Notes: generated by a model from the sequence alone, not told the origin. Counted from the first letter of the stretch, positions 36,813 through 46,644 are shown. The stretch: 64,000 nucleotides of DNA from Synechococcus sp. JA-2-3B'a(2-13) (GCF_000013225.1 NC_007776.1:2734501-2798500), one strand, 5' to 3'. Numbers and translations: made by a program.

Positions 36813-38192
36813 TTACTTGCCGATGCAGAAGCGGCTGAAAATCTGATCCAGCACTGATTCCGAGATCTCCTCGCCGGTGATCTGGCCAAGGGCATGCAGG
36901 GCGCCCCGTAGGTCGATGCTCCAAAAGTCCAGGGGGAGCTGAGCTTGGATGGCCTGCCCCACCTGTTCCAGGCTGGCTTGGGCTTGTTGGAGGGCAGCGG
37001 CCTGCCGCTGGTTCAGGCTTATCTCCAGATTGGGCTGGGGACGTCCCTGGGTGACAAGCTGCTCCAGGGCTTCTTCCAGCTCCGGGATCCCTTTCCCTTG
37101 GGCGGCAACGGCGGGGACGCGGTGGGCAATCTCGGGGGGGAGAGGGATCCCCTCTGGCGGGGCGAGGTCGGTTTTGTTGATCACCAGGATGAGGGGGCGA
37201 TGGCGGATCGACTCGTAGATGGCGGCGTCGGCAGCCGTCCAGCCCGCTTGGGCGTCGATGACCAGCACCAGCACATCGGCAGCCTGGGCTAGGCGTTGGG
37301 AGCGCTCCACCCCCAGCCGTTCCACCGGATCTTCGGTGGCGCGGATGCCGGCAGTGTCCAGCAGTTGAACGGGGATCCCTTTTACCACCAGGTGGGATTC
37401 CACCACGTCGCGGGTGGTGCCGGGCAGATCGGTGACGATGGCCCGATCCTGTCCTGACCAAGCATTGAGCAGGCTGGACTTGCCCACATTGGGCCTCCCG
37501 ACAATGGCCACCTTCACCCCGGTGCGCAGCAGTTGTCCCCGTTCTGCTGTGGCCAGCAGAGCTTGGATCTGGGTTTGTATAGCTTGGAGCCGGGCCTGCC
37601 AAGCGGCAACATCCAAGGGGGGCAGATCCTCTTCAAAGTCGAGGCGAGCCTCAATTTCTGCCAACAAACCCAGCAGCTCCTGGCGCAGGGCGCGAATGGA
37701 TCCCCCTAACTTACCCTGCAAGCCTGCTAGGGCCATCCGGGCCGCCTGAGGGGAGCGGGCCGCCACCAGATCGGCCACACTCTCGGCCTGGGTGAGGTCA
37801 ATGCGGCCATTCAGAAAAGCGCGCAGGCTAAACTCCCCCGGCTGGGCCAACCGCGCCCCCTGCCGCAGGCATTGTTGCAACGTGGCCTGAACCACCATGA
37901 TGCCACCGTGGCAATGCAGCTCTGCCACATCTTCGCGGGTGTAAGAACGGGGGGCCTGCATCCAAACAGCCAGCGCTTCGTCTAGGATTTGGCCTTTCTC
38001 GTCGCGGATCCAGCCGTAGAGGAGCCGATGGCTCTCCCAGACTGCGTTGCGGCGGGCAGGGGTAAAGATGGCTTGGACAATGGGAAGGGCTCGTGACCCG
38101 GAAAGGCGCACAATCCCCACGCTGCCCTGTTCAGGCACTACCGCAGTGGCAATGGCAGCGATCGTATCGGCCAGGGGCGCAGTCGGATCCAT
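36813..38192 (-). CDS. mnmE: tRNA uridine-5-carboxymethylaminomethyl modification GTPase
   Basis: The 459-residue protein has the folate-binding N-terminal domain ([18 protein letters not shown]), a helical domain, and an inserted GTPase: G1 [14 protein letters not shown]2 TTRD, G3 DTAGIR, G4 NKTD. It ends FCIGK with the conserved Cys. MnmE with MnmG modifies wobble uridine in certain tRNAs. It divides the region with the divergent glgP, 150 bp away. Confidence 0.97.
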   Translation of the reverse strand: MDPTAPLADTIAAIATAVVPEQGSVGIVRLSGSRALPIVQAIFTPARRNAVWESHRLLYGWIRDEKGQILDEALAVWMQAPRSYTREDVAELHCHGGIMVVQATLQQCLRQGARLAQPGEFSLRAFLNGRIDLTQAESVADLVAARSPQAARMALAGLQGKLGGSIRALRQELLGLLAEIEARLDFEEDLPPLDVAAWQARLQAIQTQIQALLATAERGQLLRTGVKVAIVGRPNVGKSSLLNAWSGQDRAIVTDLPGTTRDVVESHLVVKGIPVQLLDTAGIRATEDPVERLGVERSQRLAQAADVLVLVIDAQAGWTAADAAIYESIRHRPLILVINKTDLAPPEGIPLPPEIAHRVPAVAAQGKGIPELEEALEQLVTQGRPQPNLEISLNQRQAAALQQAQASLEQVGQAIQAQLPLDFWSIDLRGALHALGQITGEEISESVLDQIFSRFCIGK

Positions 38193-38342
38193 CCCAAATA
38201 GAGCCCTGAGGGAGTTCGAGCAGCCGTTGGATTACAGCTCGGCATCCACTGGATTACAAATCGACATTCAAGTTAAAAAGCCACGCCCTCAGCCTGAGGG
38301 CAAGGTAGCCTGACAGTGGAAACAACGCTCCTCCCAGTCTTT

Positions 38343-40943
38343 ATGAAGCCGCTACGCACGTTTAAGGTCACTCCCTACCTGCCTACTCCGCTGGAAAGTC
38401 TGCGCTTGTTGGCTTACAACCTGCATTTTAGTTGGAACGTAGAAACCCGCAGCCTATTCCGGCGCATGGATCCGGATCTGTGGGATGCCTGCAGCCACAA
38501 CCCGGTGGCTCTTCTGGGCCGGATTCGGCAGGAACGGCTGGATGAGTTGGCGGAGGATCCCGGCTTTTTGGCCCAGTTGGAACGGGCCAGCCAACAACTG
38601 CAGAGCTACCTGCAGGAAGACACTTGGTACCGCAAGTATCGTTCGGCCCAAGCGGTGGAAGGGGAGTGCTACGCTTATTTTTCGGCCGAGTTTGGTTTGG
38701 CCGATTGTCTGCCCCTCTACTCAGGCGGCTTGGGGGTTTTGGCCGGGGATCACCTCAAGGCGGCCAGCGACCTGGGCTTGCCCCTGGTGGGTGTGGGCTT
38801 GCTCTACCAAAAGGGGTATTTCCGCCAGTACCTCAACCCCGACGGCTGGCAGCAGGAACGCTACCCAGTTAACGATTTCTTTAACATGCCCCTGGAGCTG
38901 CAGAGAGATGCGGAGGGCCGCGAAATTCGCATTGAGGTGGATTATCCCAACCGCAAGGTGTTCGCCCGCATTTGGAAGGTGACGGTGGGGAGGGTGCCCC
39001 TCTATCTTCTGGACACCAACATCGAGCCCAACAGCCAGTACGACCAAGACATCACCGATGAGCTGTACGGTGGCGACCAAGATCTGCGCATCCACCAGGA
39101 GATCATGCTGGGGATCGGCGGCGTGCGGGCTTTGCGCGCCCTTGGCATCCATCCCACCGTCTACCACATGAACGAAGGGCACTCCGCCTTTTTGGCAGTA
39201 GAGCGGATTCGCCTGTTGATGGTGGAGCAGGGGCTGAGCTTTGAAGAGGCCTGGCAGGTGGCCAAGTCCAGCCAGATGTTTACCACCCACACGCCGGTGC
39301 CCGCCGGGATTGACTTGTTCCCGCCCGACAAGATCGATTACTACCTCGGCTTCTACTACAGCCAGATGGGCCTGAGCCGGGAGCGCTTTTTGGCTTTGGG
39401 ACGGGAAAATACCGGCGACTTCCAATCTCCCTTCAGCATGGCAGTGCTGGCCATCAACATGGCCTCTTTTGTGAACGGTGTGAGCAAGCTGCATGGGGCG
39501 GTTTCCCGCAAGATGTTCAGCCGGCTGTGGCCTGGGATCCCGCTGGAAGAAGTGCCGATTACTTCCATCACCAACGGGGTACATGTCCGCACCTGGGTGG
39601 GGGAGGAGAACCAAGCCCTCTACGACCGCTACCTGGGGCCGGATTGGGCAGAGGCTCCTCCTTCGGATCCCCTCTGGCAAAAGGTGGATCGGATTCCGGA
39701 TGGGGAATTGTGGCGGGCCCACGAGCGCAGCCGCTCCCGCCTGATTAACTTTACCCGCGAGCGCTTGATGGAACAGCTCCAGAAACGGGCTGCCTCAGCG
39801 GCTGAGATCCAACGGGCCTCTGAGGCCCTCAACCCGGAGGTGCTTACCATTGGGTTTGCCCGCCGCTTTGCCACCTACAAGCGGGCCACCCTTTTGTTCC
39901 ACAACCTGGAACGGCTCAAGGCTTTGCTCAACCATCCTCAGTACCCGATGCAGTTTATCTTTGCCGGCAAGGCCCACCCCCGCGACATACCCGGCAAAGA
40001 GCTGATCCGCCAGATCGTGCAGGTGTCGCGGCAGCCGGAGTTTCGCCAGCGCTTGGTTTTCATTGAGGACTACGACATGTATGTCACCAGCTTGATGGTG
40101 GCCGGGGTGGATGTGTGGCTGAACAACCCCTTGCGCCCCCGGGAGGCCAGCGGCACCAGTGGCATGAAGGCGGCAGCCAACGGTGGACAGAACCTCAGTA
40201 TTTTGGACGGCTGGTGGGACGAGGCTGACTATTACCAGACCGGCTGGCCCATTGGCCGCGGTGAGGAGTATGAGGATCGCGCCTATCAAGATGAGGTGGA
40301 GTCGAATGCCCTCTACGACCTGCTGGAACAAGAGGTTGCCCCTCTCTTCTACCAGCGCGGCAGCGATGGCCTACCCCATCAGTGGATCCAGCGCATGAAG
40401 CAGGCGATTCGCCTCAATTGCCCCCAGTTCAGCACGCAGCGCATGGTGTTGGAGTACGTCCAGCGAGCCTACATTCCTCTCAGCAACTACTTCGACCGCA
40501 TGCGCCGTGACCACTTCGAGTCGGCCCGCCAGTTCGTTCGTTGGCAAAACCACCTGCAGGAGCATTGGTACAACATCCAGGTTCTCAACGTCCAGATCGA
40601 AACCCCGAAGAAAGCTGCCGCTGCCGGCCTTGCCTTGGCACAGGATGACCAAGTGGTGATGGCCAGGGATCCCCTCACCGTGACGGTGGAAGTGCGGCTG
40701 GGATCCCTGCAACCTCAGGATGTGATTGTGCAAGCTTATCAGGGGCCGGTCAAGGATGATGGCCAGATTCAGAAAGGACAGGCAATCTCCCTGCGCTATG
40801 TGGAGACGCTGGAGGATCGGGCCATCTTTTCCGGCCAGATTTGCTATGAGGCCAGCGGCTTGCAAGGGTTAGCCATCCGCTTGCTGCCCTTTCACCCCGA
40901 TATGCACGATCCCTATGAGCTGCGGTTGATGCTCTGGGCGTGA
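38343..40943 (+). CDS. glgP: Alpha-glucan phosphorylase
   Basis: The ATG at 38343 starts MKPLRTFKVTPYLP; the frame extends nine codons upstream. This 866-residue form has the N-terminal DUF3417 segment and belongs to the phosphorylase class found in many bacteria and archaea, shorter at the C-terminus than animal or MalP-type enzymes. Conserved parts include AEFGLADCLPLYSGGLGVLA, HMNEGHSAFLAVERI and PLRPREASGTSGMKAA near the pyridoxal-phosphate site. It releases glucose-1-phosphate from glycogen. Its TGA stop lies in the GTGACAT terminus of an adjacent mobile element. Confidence 0.95.
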   Translation: MKPLRTFKVTPYLPTPLESLRLLAYNLHFSWNVETRSLFRRMDPDLWDACSHNPVALLGRIRQERLDELAEDPGFLAQLERASQQLQSYLQEDTWYRKYRSAQAVEGECYAYFSAEFGLADCLPLYSGGLGVLAGDHLKAASDLGLPLVGVGLLYQKGYFRQYLNPDGWQQERYPVNDFFNMPLELQRDAEGREIRIEVDYPNRKVFARIWKVTVGRVPLYLLDTNIEPNSQYDQDITDELYGGDQDLRIHQEIMLGIGGVRALRALGIHPTVYHMNEGHSAFLAVERIRLLMVEQGLSFEEAWQVAKSSQMFTTHTPVPAGIDLFPPDKIDYYLGFYYSQMGLSRERFLALGRENTGDFQSPFSMAVLAINMASFVNGVSKLHGAVSRKMFSRLWPGIPLEEVPITSITNGVHVRTWVGEENQALYDRYLGPDWAEAPPSDPLWQKVDRIPDGELWRAHERSRSRLINFTRERLMEQLQKRAASAAEIQRASEALNPEVLTIGFARRFATYKRATLLFHNLERLKALLNHPQYPMQFIFAGKAHPRDIPGKELIRQIVQVSRQPEFRQRLVFIEDYDMYVTSLMVAGVDVWLNNPLRPREASGTSGMKAAANGGQNLSILDGWWDEADYYQTGWPIGRGEEYEDRAYQDEVESNALYDLLEQEVAPLFYQRGSDGLPHQWIQRMKQAIRLNCPQFSTQRMVLEYVQRAYIPLSNYFDRMRRDHFESARQFVRWQNHLQEHWYNIQVLNVQIETPKKAAAAGLALAQDDQVVMARDPLTVTVEVRLGSLQPQDVIVQAYQGPVKDDGQIQKGQAISLRYVETLEDRAIFSGQICYEASGLQGLAIRLLPFHPDMHDPYELRLMLWA

Positions 40944-41185
40944 CATACTCCCATCACTGACCCTACGGGTACAGTGTGGGCTTCTCGCTTCATCGGGGAG
41001 CCTACGCAAGAACCCTCTGCGAGCAGACACGGGATGTCCCACCGCCTAGCTGCACCAGATTCCGGCAAAGCCGTTTTGTGCAACTACTCTCATCATACAC
41101 CATGTGGGGGTCTCTGTATCCCGACACTGACGCTACGGGTACAGTGCGGGGCTTAGCTACCCCCACACCCCCACAAGCTAAAGGG
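40940..41185 (-). mobile_element. Short non-autonomous IS605-like element (MITE)
   Basis: About 245 bp between glgP and the TPR gene. One end (40940-40975) carries GTGACATACTCCC plus the hairpin CACTG-A-CCC-TAC-GGG-T-ACAGTG. The other (41104-41166) carries the same type of hairpin inside an outer stem GTGGGGG/CCCCCAC. Ends match those of the tnpB element at 48859-50300, but there is no open frame inside. The right end (low coordinates) abuts glgP. Confidence 0.65.
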
Positions 41186-41355
41186 TTGGGAGGAGCACGG
41201 GGATCCCCTTTCTACTCTTGATCCAAGTGAGCTACGGGAGCTTTTTGGGCTTGAGCTGTTCGGCGTTTTTCGCTGCCAAATCGGGCAGAATCAGAGAGAA
41301 GCTCGCGAGCAGATTAAAAAAACAGGATACGCTCGTAACAGCGGTGCAGAGCAGT

Positions 41356-42417
41356 ATGTTCAGAGCCCACGACTCTGCCGGTTTGCGCCTTTTGATTGCG
41401 GTTGCCCTGTTGCTGGGGAGCATGGCCAGCTGGCGGCAGGATCGTCTTTTGGCAGTGATGGGCCTGGTGGGTGCAGCCGCCATCTCTGCCTTTACCCGTC
41501 CGGCCATCTTGGCCTACAACCGTGGTCGAGAACGGTGGCTGAACCGGGATTTGCTGGGGGCTATTGAACAGCTCAGCTTGGCTCTGCAACGGGATCCCTG
41601 CCTGGCCAACGCCTACATTTTGCGGGGAGAAGCCTACTTTGCCCTCGGCCAAGTTCCCCAGGCCCTGGAGGATTTCGGCCAGGCGATCCGGTTGGCCCCG
41701 CGGCGACCAGAACCCTATTTTTATCGCGGGCTGATTCGTCAATCTCAGGGGGATCTCCAGGGAGCAACGGCGGAGTTTGCTGAGCTGGTGCGCCTACACC
41801 CCAATGTCCCCCACCACCTCAGCTTGGCCAACCTGCTCATGCAACAGGGATCCCTGCCTTTGGCCCTAGCTCATCTGGATGAAGCCATTCGCTTGGATCC
41901 CACCTCAGCGCTTGCCCATTCCCAGCGGGCCCGTTTGCACAGCTACCTGGGCGAATGGGAGGCGGCTTTGTCCGATTGGTCGCAGGCTATTGACTGGGAT
42001 CCCAGCCCAGCCCACTACTACCAGCGGGGGGTGACCTACGCCTGTGGTGATTACTTTGACGAGGCCATTGCCGACCTCAGCCGCAGCCTAGAAATAGAAC
42101 CCCAACAGCCCAACGTTCTCTACATCAGGGGCAACCTTCTCTATGCGCTGGGGGAGATCAAAGCTGCTTTGGACGACTACGAGCGGGCCTTTCGCCTGGA
42201 AGCGGACATGAACCGCATCGACCTCTCCGACGAGTATGGGTTGTACGGACGAGGGCTGGCCTACTGGAATATGGGGGATAAAGCGACAGCTTTTTCGGAT
42301 TTGCAGGCAGCTTTGCAGGTCAGCCGCCAACATCACAACCTGGCTCTGGAGCAGCGGGTGCGCCGGTCTCTGCTGCAACTGAGCAATCCCGACTGGGATC
42401 CTGCGCAATCTGCCTAG
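41356..42417 (+). CDS. TPR-repeat protein with N-terminal membrane segment
   Basis: Five to seven tetratricopeptide repeats make up most of the product (AYILRGEAYFALGQVPQALE, YQRGVTYACGDYFDEAIADL, YIRGNLLYALGEIKAALDDY). Two hydrophobic segments near the N-terminus (LRLLIAVALLLGSMASW, LAVMGLVGAAAISAF) suggest a membrane anchor. The open frame goes back to 41218; I use the ATG at 41356, but no strong ribosome-binding site decides. It may scaffold a complex; partner unknown. It overlaps the convergent regulator gene by 4 bp. Confidence 0.7.
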   Translation: MFRAHDSAGLRLLIAVALLLGSMASWRQDRLLAVMGLVGAAAISAFTRPAILAYNRGRERWLNRDLLGAIEQLSLALQRDPCLANAYILRGEAYFALGQVPQALEDFGQAIRLAPRRPEPYFYRGLIRQSQGDLQGATAEFAELVRLHPNVPHHLSLANLLMQQGSLPLALAHLDEAIRLDPTSALAHSQRARLHSYLGEWEAALSDWSQAIDWDPSPAHYYQRGVTYACGDYFDEAIADLSRSLEIEPQQPNVLYIRGNLLYALGEIKAALDDYERAFRLEADMNRIDLSDEYGLYGRGLAYWNMGDKATAFSDLQAALQVSRQHHNLALEQRVRRSLLQLSNPDWDPAQSA

Positions 42418-43223
42418 CGGGATTTGATTGATTGATTTGCAGGTGCCTCCCCTGACGCTGCGACTCCACGACGCTGCCGCTGAGGCCCAGATCCCGAAAC
42501 GCCTGCAGCCACTGAAACGGTTTTCTGTTCCTGAGGCAGCGGGGGGTTGAGACCGAAGCAGTAGCCGACATTGCGCACTGTGTGGATCAAGCTGGGCTGG
42601 CGCGGATCCCGTTCCAGCTTTTTGCGCAACGAGAGGATATGGGTATCGACGGTGCGAGGGTTATCGGTGGAATCCGGCCATGCTCGCTCTAGTAGCTCTA
42701 GACGAGAGACGGGATCCCCGTCCGCCTGCACCAGCACCATCAGCAGGCTAAACTCCTGGGGCGTGAGGTCGATCTCTTCCCCAGCCAAGGCGACGCGCCG
42801 TTGCACCAGGTCAATTTTGAGATCCCCATACTGCAGAAAGGTGGGAGGAATATGACGCTGTCGCCGCCGAGCCAAGGCTAGAAGGTGGGCATCCAGCAGT
42901 TGCATACTGAAGGGCTTGGTGAGGTAATCGTCCGCTCCTGCCTCCAGGCCGGCGATGATATCCGCCTCGGATCCCCGGTGGGAGAGTAGCAGAATTAACA
43001 GATCACATTGGCGATGGGCCCACCGGCACAATTGCAGCCCGCCGCGGTTGGACAGCTCCGCATCCAAAATCAGCAGGTGAATGGGCTGGTGTTGCAGCAG
43101 GGTCTTTGCCTGGCGAAGGGTCTCTGCTGCCCAAACTTGGTGTCCGGCCTGTTGCAAATGCCAACACAGCAAGCTGCACAGATGAGGGTTGCCTTCTGCC
43201 AGCAAGATGTGCAAGGGTTGCAT
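42414..43223 (-). CDS. OmpR/PhoB-type response regulator with atypical acidic pocket
   Basis: The 269-residue protein has a receiver domain with the phospho-acceptor Asp54 in LLILDAELSNR and Lys in YLTKPF, and a winged-helix DNA-binding domain (DLTPQEFSLLMVLVQADGDP, then RTVDTHILSLRKKLERDP). The usual acidic pair after beta-1 is replaced by AEGN (one Glu at position 10), so metal binding and phosphorylation may differ. A Lys/Arg/Gln-rich tail of about 40 residues follows the domain. No sensor kinase gene is adjacent. Confidence 0.88.
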   Translation of the reverse strand: MQPLHILLAEGNPHLCSLLCWHLQQAGHQVWAAETLRQAKTLLQHQPIHLLILDAELSNRGGLQLCRWAHRQCDLLILLLSHRGSEADIIAGLEAGADDYLTKPFSMQLLDAHLLALARRRQRHIPPTFLQYGDLKIDLVQRRVALAGEEIDLTPQEFSLLMVLVQADGDPVSRLELLERAWPDSTDNPRTVDTHILSLRKKLERDPRQPSLIHTVRNVGYCFGLNPPLPQEQKTVSVAAGVSGSGPQRQRRGVAASGEAPANQSIKSR

Positions 43224-43255
43224 GGCTGTCCGGTTGGGATCCCGCCCACATCATA

Positions 43256-43450
43256 GTGCTCCGCACCGCTGACGCGACAGTGCTATGCCTCCGGCACCCT
43301 ACCGGGAACCGCACTGCTGTCCCAGTAGATAGCGAGTCACCTTGGACTCCGTCCCGCTAGCGCGAACGGGCAATGCTGTTCGCTTTTGGCAGCGCGCGGC
43401 GTTATAGACTGACAATCTCTACCAAGACCAAGGTGCTCCGCACTGCTGAC
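43256..43450 (+). repeat. Direct repeat flanking the leader of fni
   Basis: GTGCTCCGCAC-[C/T]-GCTGAC occurs at 43256-43273 and at 43433-43450, 17 of 18 bases identical; the second copy ends just before the fni ATG. The sequence between holds no gene. It may be the remnant of a small repeated element. Confidence 0.4.
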
Positions 43451-44512
43451 ATGATGGCCGATTCTCTACCCCCCATTTCCGAGCGCAAACAGGATCACCT
43501 GGACATTGTTCTGCAGCAGGATGTGGCTGCCAAAGGGATCCGCACCGGCTTTGAGCGGTTTTTCTTTGAGCATGTGGCGCTGCCGGAGCTGCTGTTGCCG
43601 GAGATCGACCTAAGCTGCGAATTCTTGGGAAAACGCCTACAGGCACCCCTGCTCATCAGCAGCATGACGGGGGGAACAGAGGCTGCCCATGAGCTAAACC
43701 GACAACTGGCCGCCGCTGCCCAACAGTTGGGCATTGCCATGGGGGTGGGATCCCAGCGGGCAGCTTTGGAACATCCAGAGCTGGCCCGGACTTACCAGGT
43801 GCGCCAAGTGGCCCCGAATATTTTGCTGCTGGCCAACCTGGGTGCCGTTCAGCTCAACTACGGCTATGGGTTGGAGCAGGCGCGACGGGCGGTGGAGATG
43901 ATCGAGGCGGATGCATTGATTCTGCACCTCAATCCTCTCCAGGAGGCGGTTCAACCCCAAGGGGATCCCGACTGGCGTGGATTGTATGGCCGCATCGAAC
44001 AGTTGGTGGCGCAGTTGCCGGTGCCCGTGGTGGTGAAGGAAGTGGGCAATGGCCTCAGTGCTAAGGTAGCCCAGCGGCTGGCCGAATGCGGTGTGGCGGC
44101 CCTAGATGTGGCGGGAGCGGGCGGCACCAGTTGGAGCGAGGTGGAGGCCCATCGCCAACCAGATGCTCTCAAGAAACGCATCGCCCACAGCTTTAGGGAT
44201 TGGGGGATCCCAACGGCTTTGTCCCTGCTGGAAATTCGTCGCCTGCTGCCGGACTTACCCCTGGTGGCCAGCGGTGGCATCCGCAATGGCATCGACGCGG
44301 CCAAAGCTATCCGTCTGGGAGCCGATGTGGTGGGTATGGCCGCCCCCGCTTTACACGCCGTCTCCCAAGGACAGATGCAGGCGGTGGTGGACACCTTTCG
44401 TGCCGTGATCGAGGAGCTACGTATTGCTGCCTTTTGCACCGGATCGGCCAACTTGGCCCGGCTGCGACAAGCTACTCTGCGGCGGCAGGATACCTGGGAT
44501 CCCTTGCCCTAA
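43451..44512 (+). CDS. fni: Isopentenyl-diphosphate isomerase, type 2 (FMN-dependent)
   Basis: From the ATG at 43451 the product has 353 residues (MMADSLPPISERKQDHLDIV). It carries the type 2 signatures: SERKQDHL with substrate-binding Lys/His, LLISSMTGGTEAAHELN (FMN and Met-Thr-Gly-Gly), VAGAGGTSWSEVE and LVASGGIRNGIDAAKAI (FMN phosphate). It interconverts IPP and DMAPP for carotenoid and chlorophyll phytyl chains. The frame extends to 43373, into the repeat-bearing leader, which is unlikely to be coding. Confidence 0.95.
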   Translation: MMADSLPPISERKQDHLDIVLQQDVAAKGIRTGFERFFFEHVALPELLLPEIDLSCEFLGKRLQAPLLISSMTGGTEAAHELNRQLAAAAQQLGIAMGVGSQRAALEHPELARTYQVRQVAPNILLLANLGAVQLNYGYGLEQARRAVEMIEADALILHLNPLQEAVQPQGDPDWRGLYGRIEQLVAQLPVPVVVKEVGNGLSAKVAQRLAECGVAALDVAGAGGTSWSEVEAHRQPDALKKRIAHSFRDWGIPTALSLLEIRRLLPDLPLVASGGIRNGIDAAKAIRLGADVVGMAAPALHAVSQGQMQAVVDTFRAVIEELRIAAFCTGSANLARLRQATLRRQDTWDPLP

Positions 44513-44575
44513 ACTCCAAGCACTTGCCACAAACTGAGGGTCAATACCAGAGCCCCCAGATGATAGGGCCACTGT

Positions 44576-44614
44576 ATGCTTTGTCGAGATGCTTTGTCGA
44601 GATGCTTTGTCGAG
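44576..44614 (+). repeat. 13-bp tandem repeat, three copies
   Basis: ATGCTTTGTCGAG is repeated three times without variation in the spacer between fni and the convergent DUF-type gene. A short array like this could be an artefact of replication slippage; function is not known. Confidence 0.85.
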
Positions 44615-44783
44615 CTATTTTGCCGGTCAGCACCCAGGAGAGAACCAGAGCCAAGATAGCGTGGATCCCTGGAAAAACCGAATCACCGCCCGGTAAACCT
44701 GCCAGAGATAGAAAGAGGGGATCCCGGCTGGGAGAAAGTTGCTCAGGTTACCAGCAGCACCTAACCTGCCTCCATCTGGACGG

Positions 44784-46388
44784 TCAAGGCAAGTGCAATT
44801 GTCGGCTAATCCGCACCATCGGCCCCAGTCCCAGTCCCGTTGGGTTCAAAGCCTGCATCTCAAACAAGGCCAGAATGTGGCGCACTTGCAGCTCTGGACG
44901 CGTAGAATTCACCCCCATCGCCACCACCAAGCCGCAATAGCCACCCGTATCCCGGCAACGCCGCTCCCAGCGCTTGCGAGCCATGGAGTGAACGGGATCA
45001 TCTTCGGGAAACTCTCCAAACAGGTGCAGATCGCGATTGCCCGTTTGCACAATTTCCAAGTCGTAGCGATCGCCATCGAAGGGATCCACCCCTGTGTTGA
45101 AACAAACGCCTTGCGGCCCACCTTCCCCACGCAAATTCTCGATGAGCTGCTTTGCTTTTGATCGAGAGGTGCGCACAATCACCACCGGCAGCCCTTCTCC
45201 ATTTTTCACCAGCTTGCTTTGGGGGAGGGGATGCCATTGCCCCGTGCGACGCAGCATTTCCACCGTTGTCCACGGCAAGACCCCCAGACCTATCTGCGCG
45301 CCCTCGGGCACCAAATCATCCCGCAGCAGGGTTTGGGCAGGTTCTTCCTCCTCCCCTTCCAGCTGCAGCAGCTCTTCGGCCACGTCCGGCAGGGTGCGCA
45401 CCTGCACCGAAATGGTTGTCCCCTTCTCTTGGGGATTGGGAATGCGGTACCGGCCTTGATAGGGTCGAAAGTCATCTTCCAGCTTGCGGTGGTACTGCTT
45501 GAAGAAGCGATGCAAGGCTTCCAGGGCCACCGATAAGGCCGCCGCCTCATCCTCCTGCAAAGTCACGCGCAAGCCTTCCAGGGGGTGAATGGTGCCGAAG
45601 TTCGGCTCAATTTCCTCAGGATCCAAATCTGCCAAGTCCAGATCCGGCAGTTCGTTAAGTTCAGGATTGCGAGCTTGGAATGTGAGATAGAGACAATCTT
45701 GTCTGAGGAAGGCTTCCTCCATCTCTTCGGGAGTATCCGGCTGGCCCGCATCCTGGCGAAACTGTTTAAGAGAGGGCAGCGAGCGATAAAAAAGCACCCC
45801 ATACTCCATGCCCAACCGCCCCATCACCGAGAGATAAAGGGTTTGGATGTCCCAGTGATCTAGGTCGATGGCCAAGATTTGGTGATCCTCTAGGTAATCC
45901 CAGGGAGCATCTCGCCAGAGGGTAAGGGCTTTGCCGGCCAGCAACTCAACATAGTGTTCCGGCAGAGGGGGAGGGATCCGTTCGTTGGCCTCTTCAAAGC
46001 TCTGCAGGATCTCATCGATTAGAGGCAATTCCGGCTGGCATTCCACCTTGATGTCCAGCTCGTGCAGGATGCCGCGCAAGAAAAATTGCACCTCTCGATC
46101 CCGCACGATGATCTTCTGGGGGCGAGCAGGTGAGGCAGCATGGGGCCGCTCCATGGCCACAATCAAGGTTCGCACCATCGGCTCAAAGCCAGAATCGGCG
46201 GGCACTACTTCCATGGCCCGTACCACGCCCTGAGCGCCATCTACCCAAAGAATGCACTCCCCCTCTGTCTGGGATCCCATGGGTGGCGATCCTGAGAGCT
46301 TGTGGCGATCCCCTTCCCACACGGAGGGCACCTGGGGCAGCTTTTGCAATCGACGAACCGTAGCGGCTGGGAGACCGGACATAGACAT
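44784..46388 (-). CDS. Large soluble protein of unknown function, cyanobacterial type
   Basis: The product (about 534 residues from M at 46388; the frame opens at 46472) begins MSMSGLPAATVRRLQKLPQV and contains CILWVDGAQGVVRAMEVV, a segment I associate with an uncharacterised cyanobacterial protein group. Its mid part is acidic (DLDLADLDPEEIEPN), and there is no signal peptide or membrane span. I do not recognise a catalytic motif. Length and lack of frame breaks support a real gene. Convergent with fni; upstream is tRNA-Thr. Confidence 0.7.
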   Translation of the reverse strand: MSMSGLPAATVRRLQKLPQVPSVWEGDRHKLSGSPPMGSQTEGECILWVDGAQGVVRAMEVVPADSGFEPMVRTLIVAMERPHAASPARPQKIIVRDREVQFFLRGILHELDIKVECQPELPLIDEILQSFEEANERIPPPLPEHYVELLAGKALTLWRDAPWDYLEDHQILAIDLDHWDIQTLYLSVMGRLGMEYGVLFYRSLPSLKQFRQDAGQPDTPEEMEEAFLRQDCLYLTFQARNPELNELPDLDLADLDPEEIEPNFGTIHPLEGLRVTLQEDEAAALSVALEALHRFFKQYHRKLEDDFRPYQGRYRIPNPQEKGTTISVQVRTLPDVAEELLQLEGEEEEPAQTLLRDDLVPEGAQIGLGVLPWTTVEMLRRTGQWHPLPQSKLVKNGEGLPVVIVRTSRSKAKQLIENLRGEGGPQGVCFNTGVDPFDGDRYDLEIVQTGNRDLHLFGEFPEDDPVHSMARKRWERRCRDTGGYCGLVVAMGVNSTRPELQVRHILALFEMQALNPTGLGLGPMVRISRQLHLP

Positions 46389-46572
46389 CCAAGGAGAATC
46401 AGGAGAACAACCCAATCGGCTGAGTAGGTATGCCAAACTGAGCAGGGATCGGCCTTGGCCTCCTGTCAACAAGACCCAGGGATCCCGCTAATGCCAATCT
46501 AACCACCAGTGTAGAAGCTGAGTTCTGCTTCAGCGAGAGGAGACGGCAGAGCCCAGCTCTATAGCAACAAAA

Positions 46573-46644
46573 GCTGATGGTCAGATTCGAACTGACGACC
46601 GCTCGATTACAAGTCGAGTGCTCTACCAACTGAGCTACACCAGC
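46573..46644 (-). tRNA. tRNA-Thr(TGT)
   Basis: The reverse complement is a 72-nt cloverleaf: acceptor GCTGGTG/CATCAGC (with wobble), D-arm GCTCAGTTGGTAGAGC, anticodon loop CTTGTAA (TGT) and T-arm with GTTCGAATC. CCA is not encoded. Confidence 0.95.

Noticed and set aside
38721-39722. 333-residue frame antisense to glgP
   Set aside because: Shadow of the phosphorylase; no start signal.
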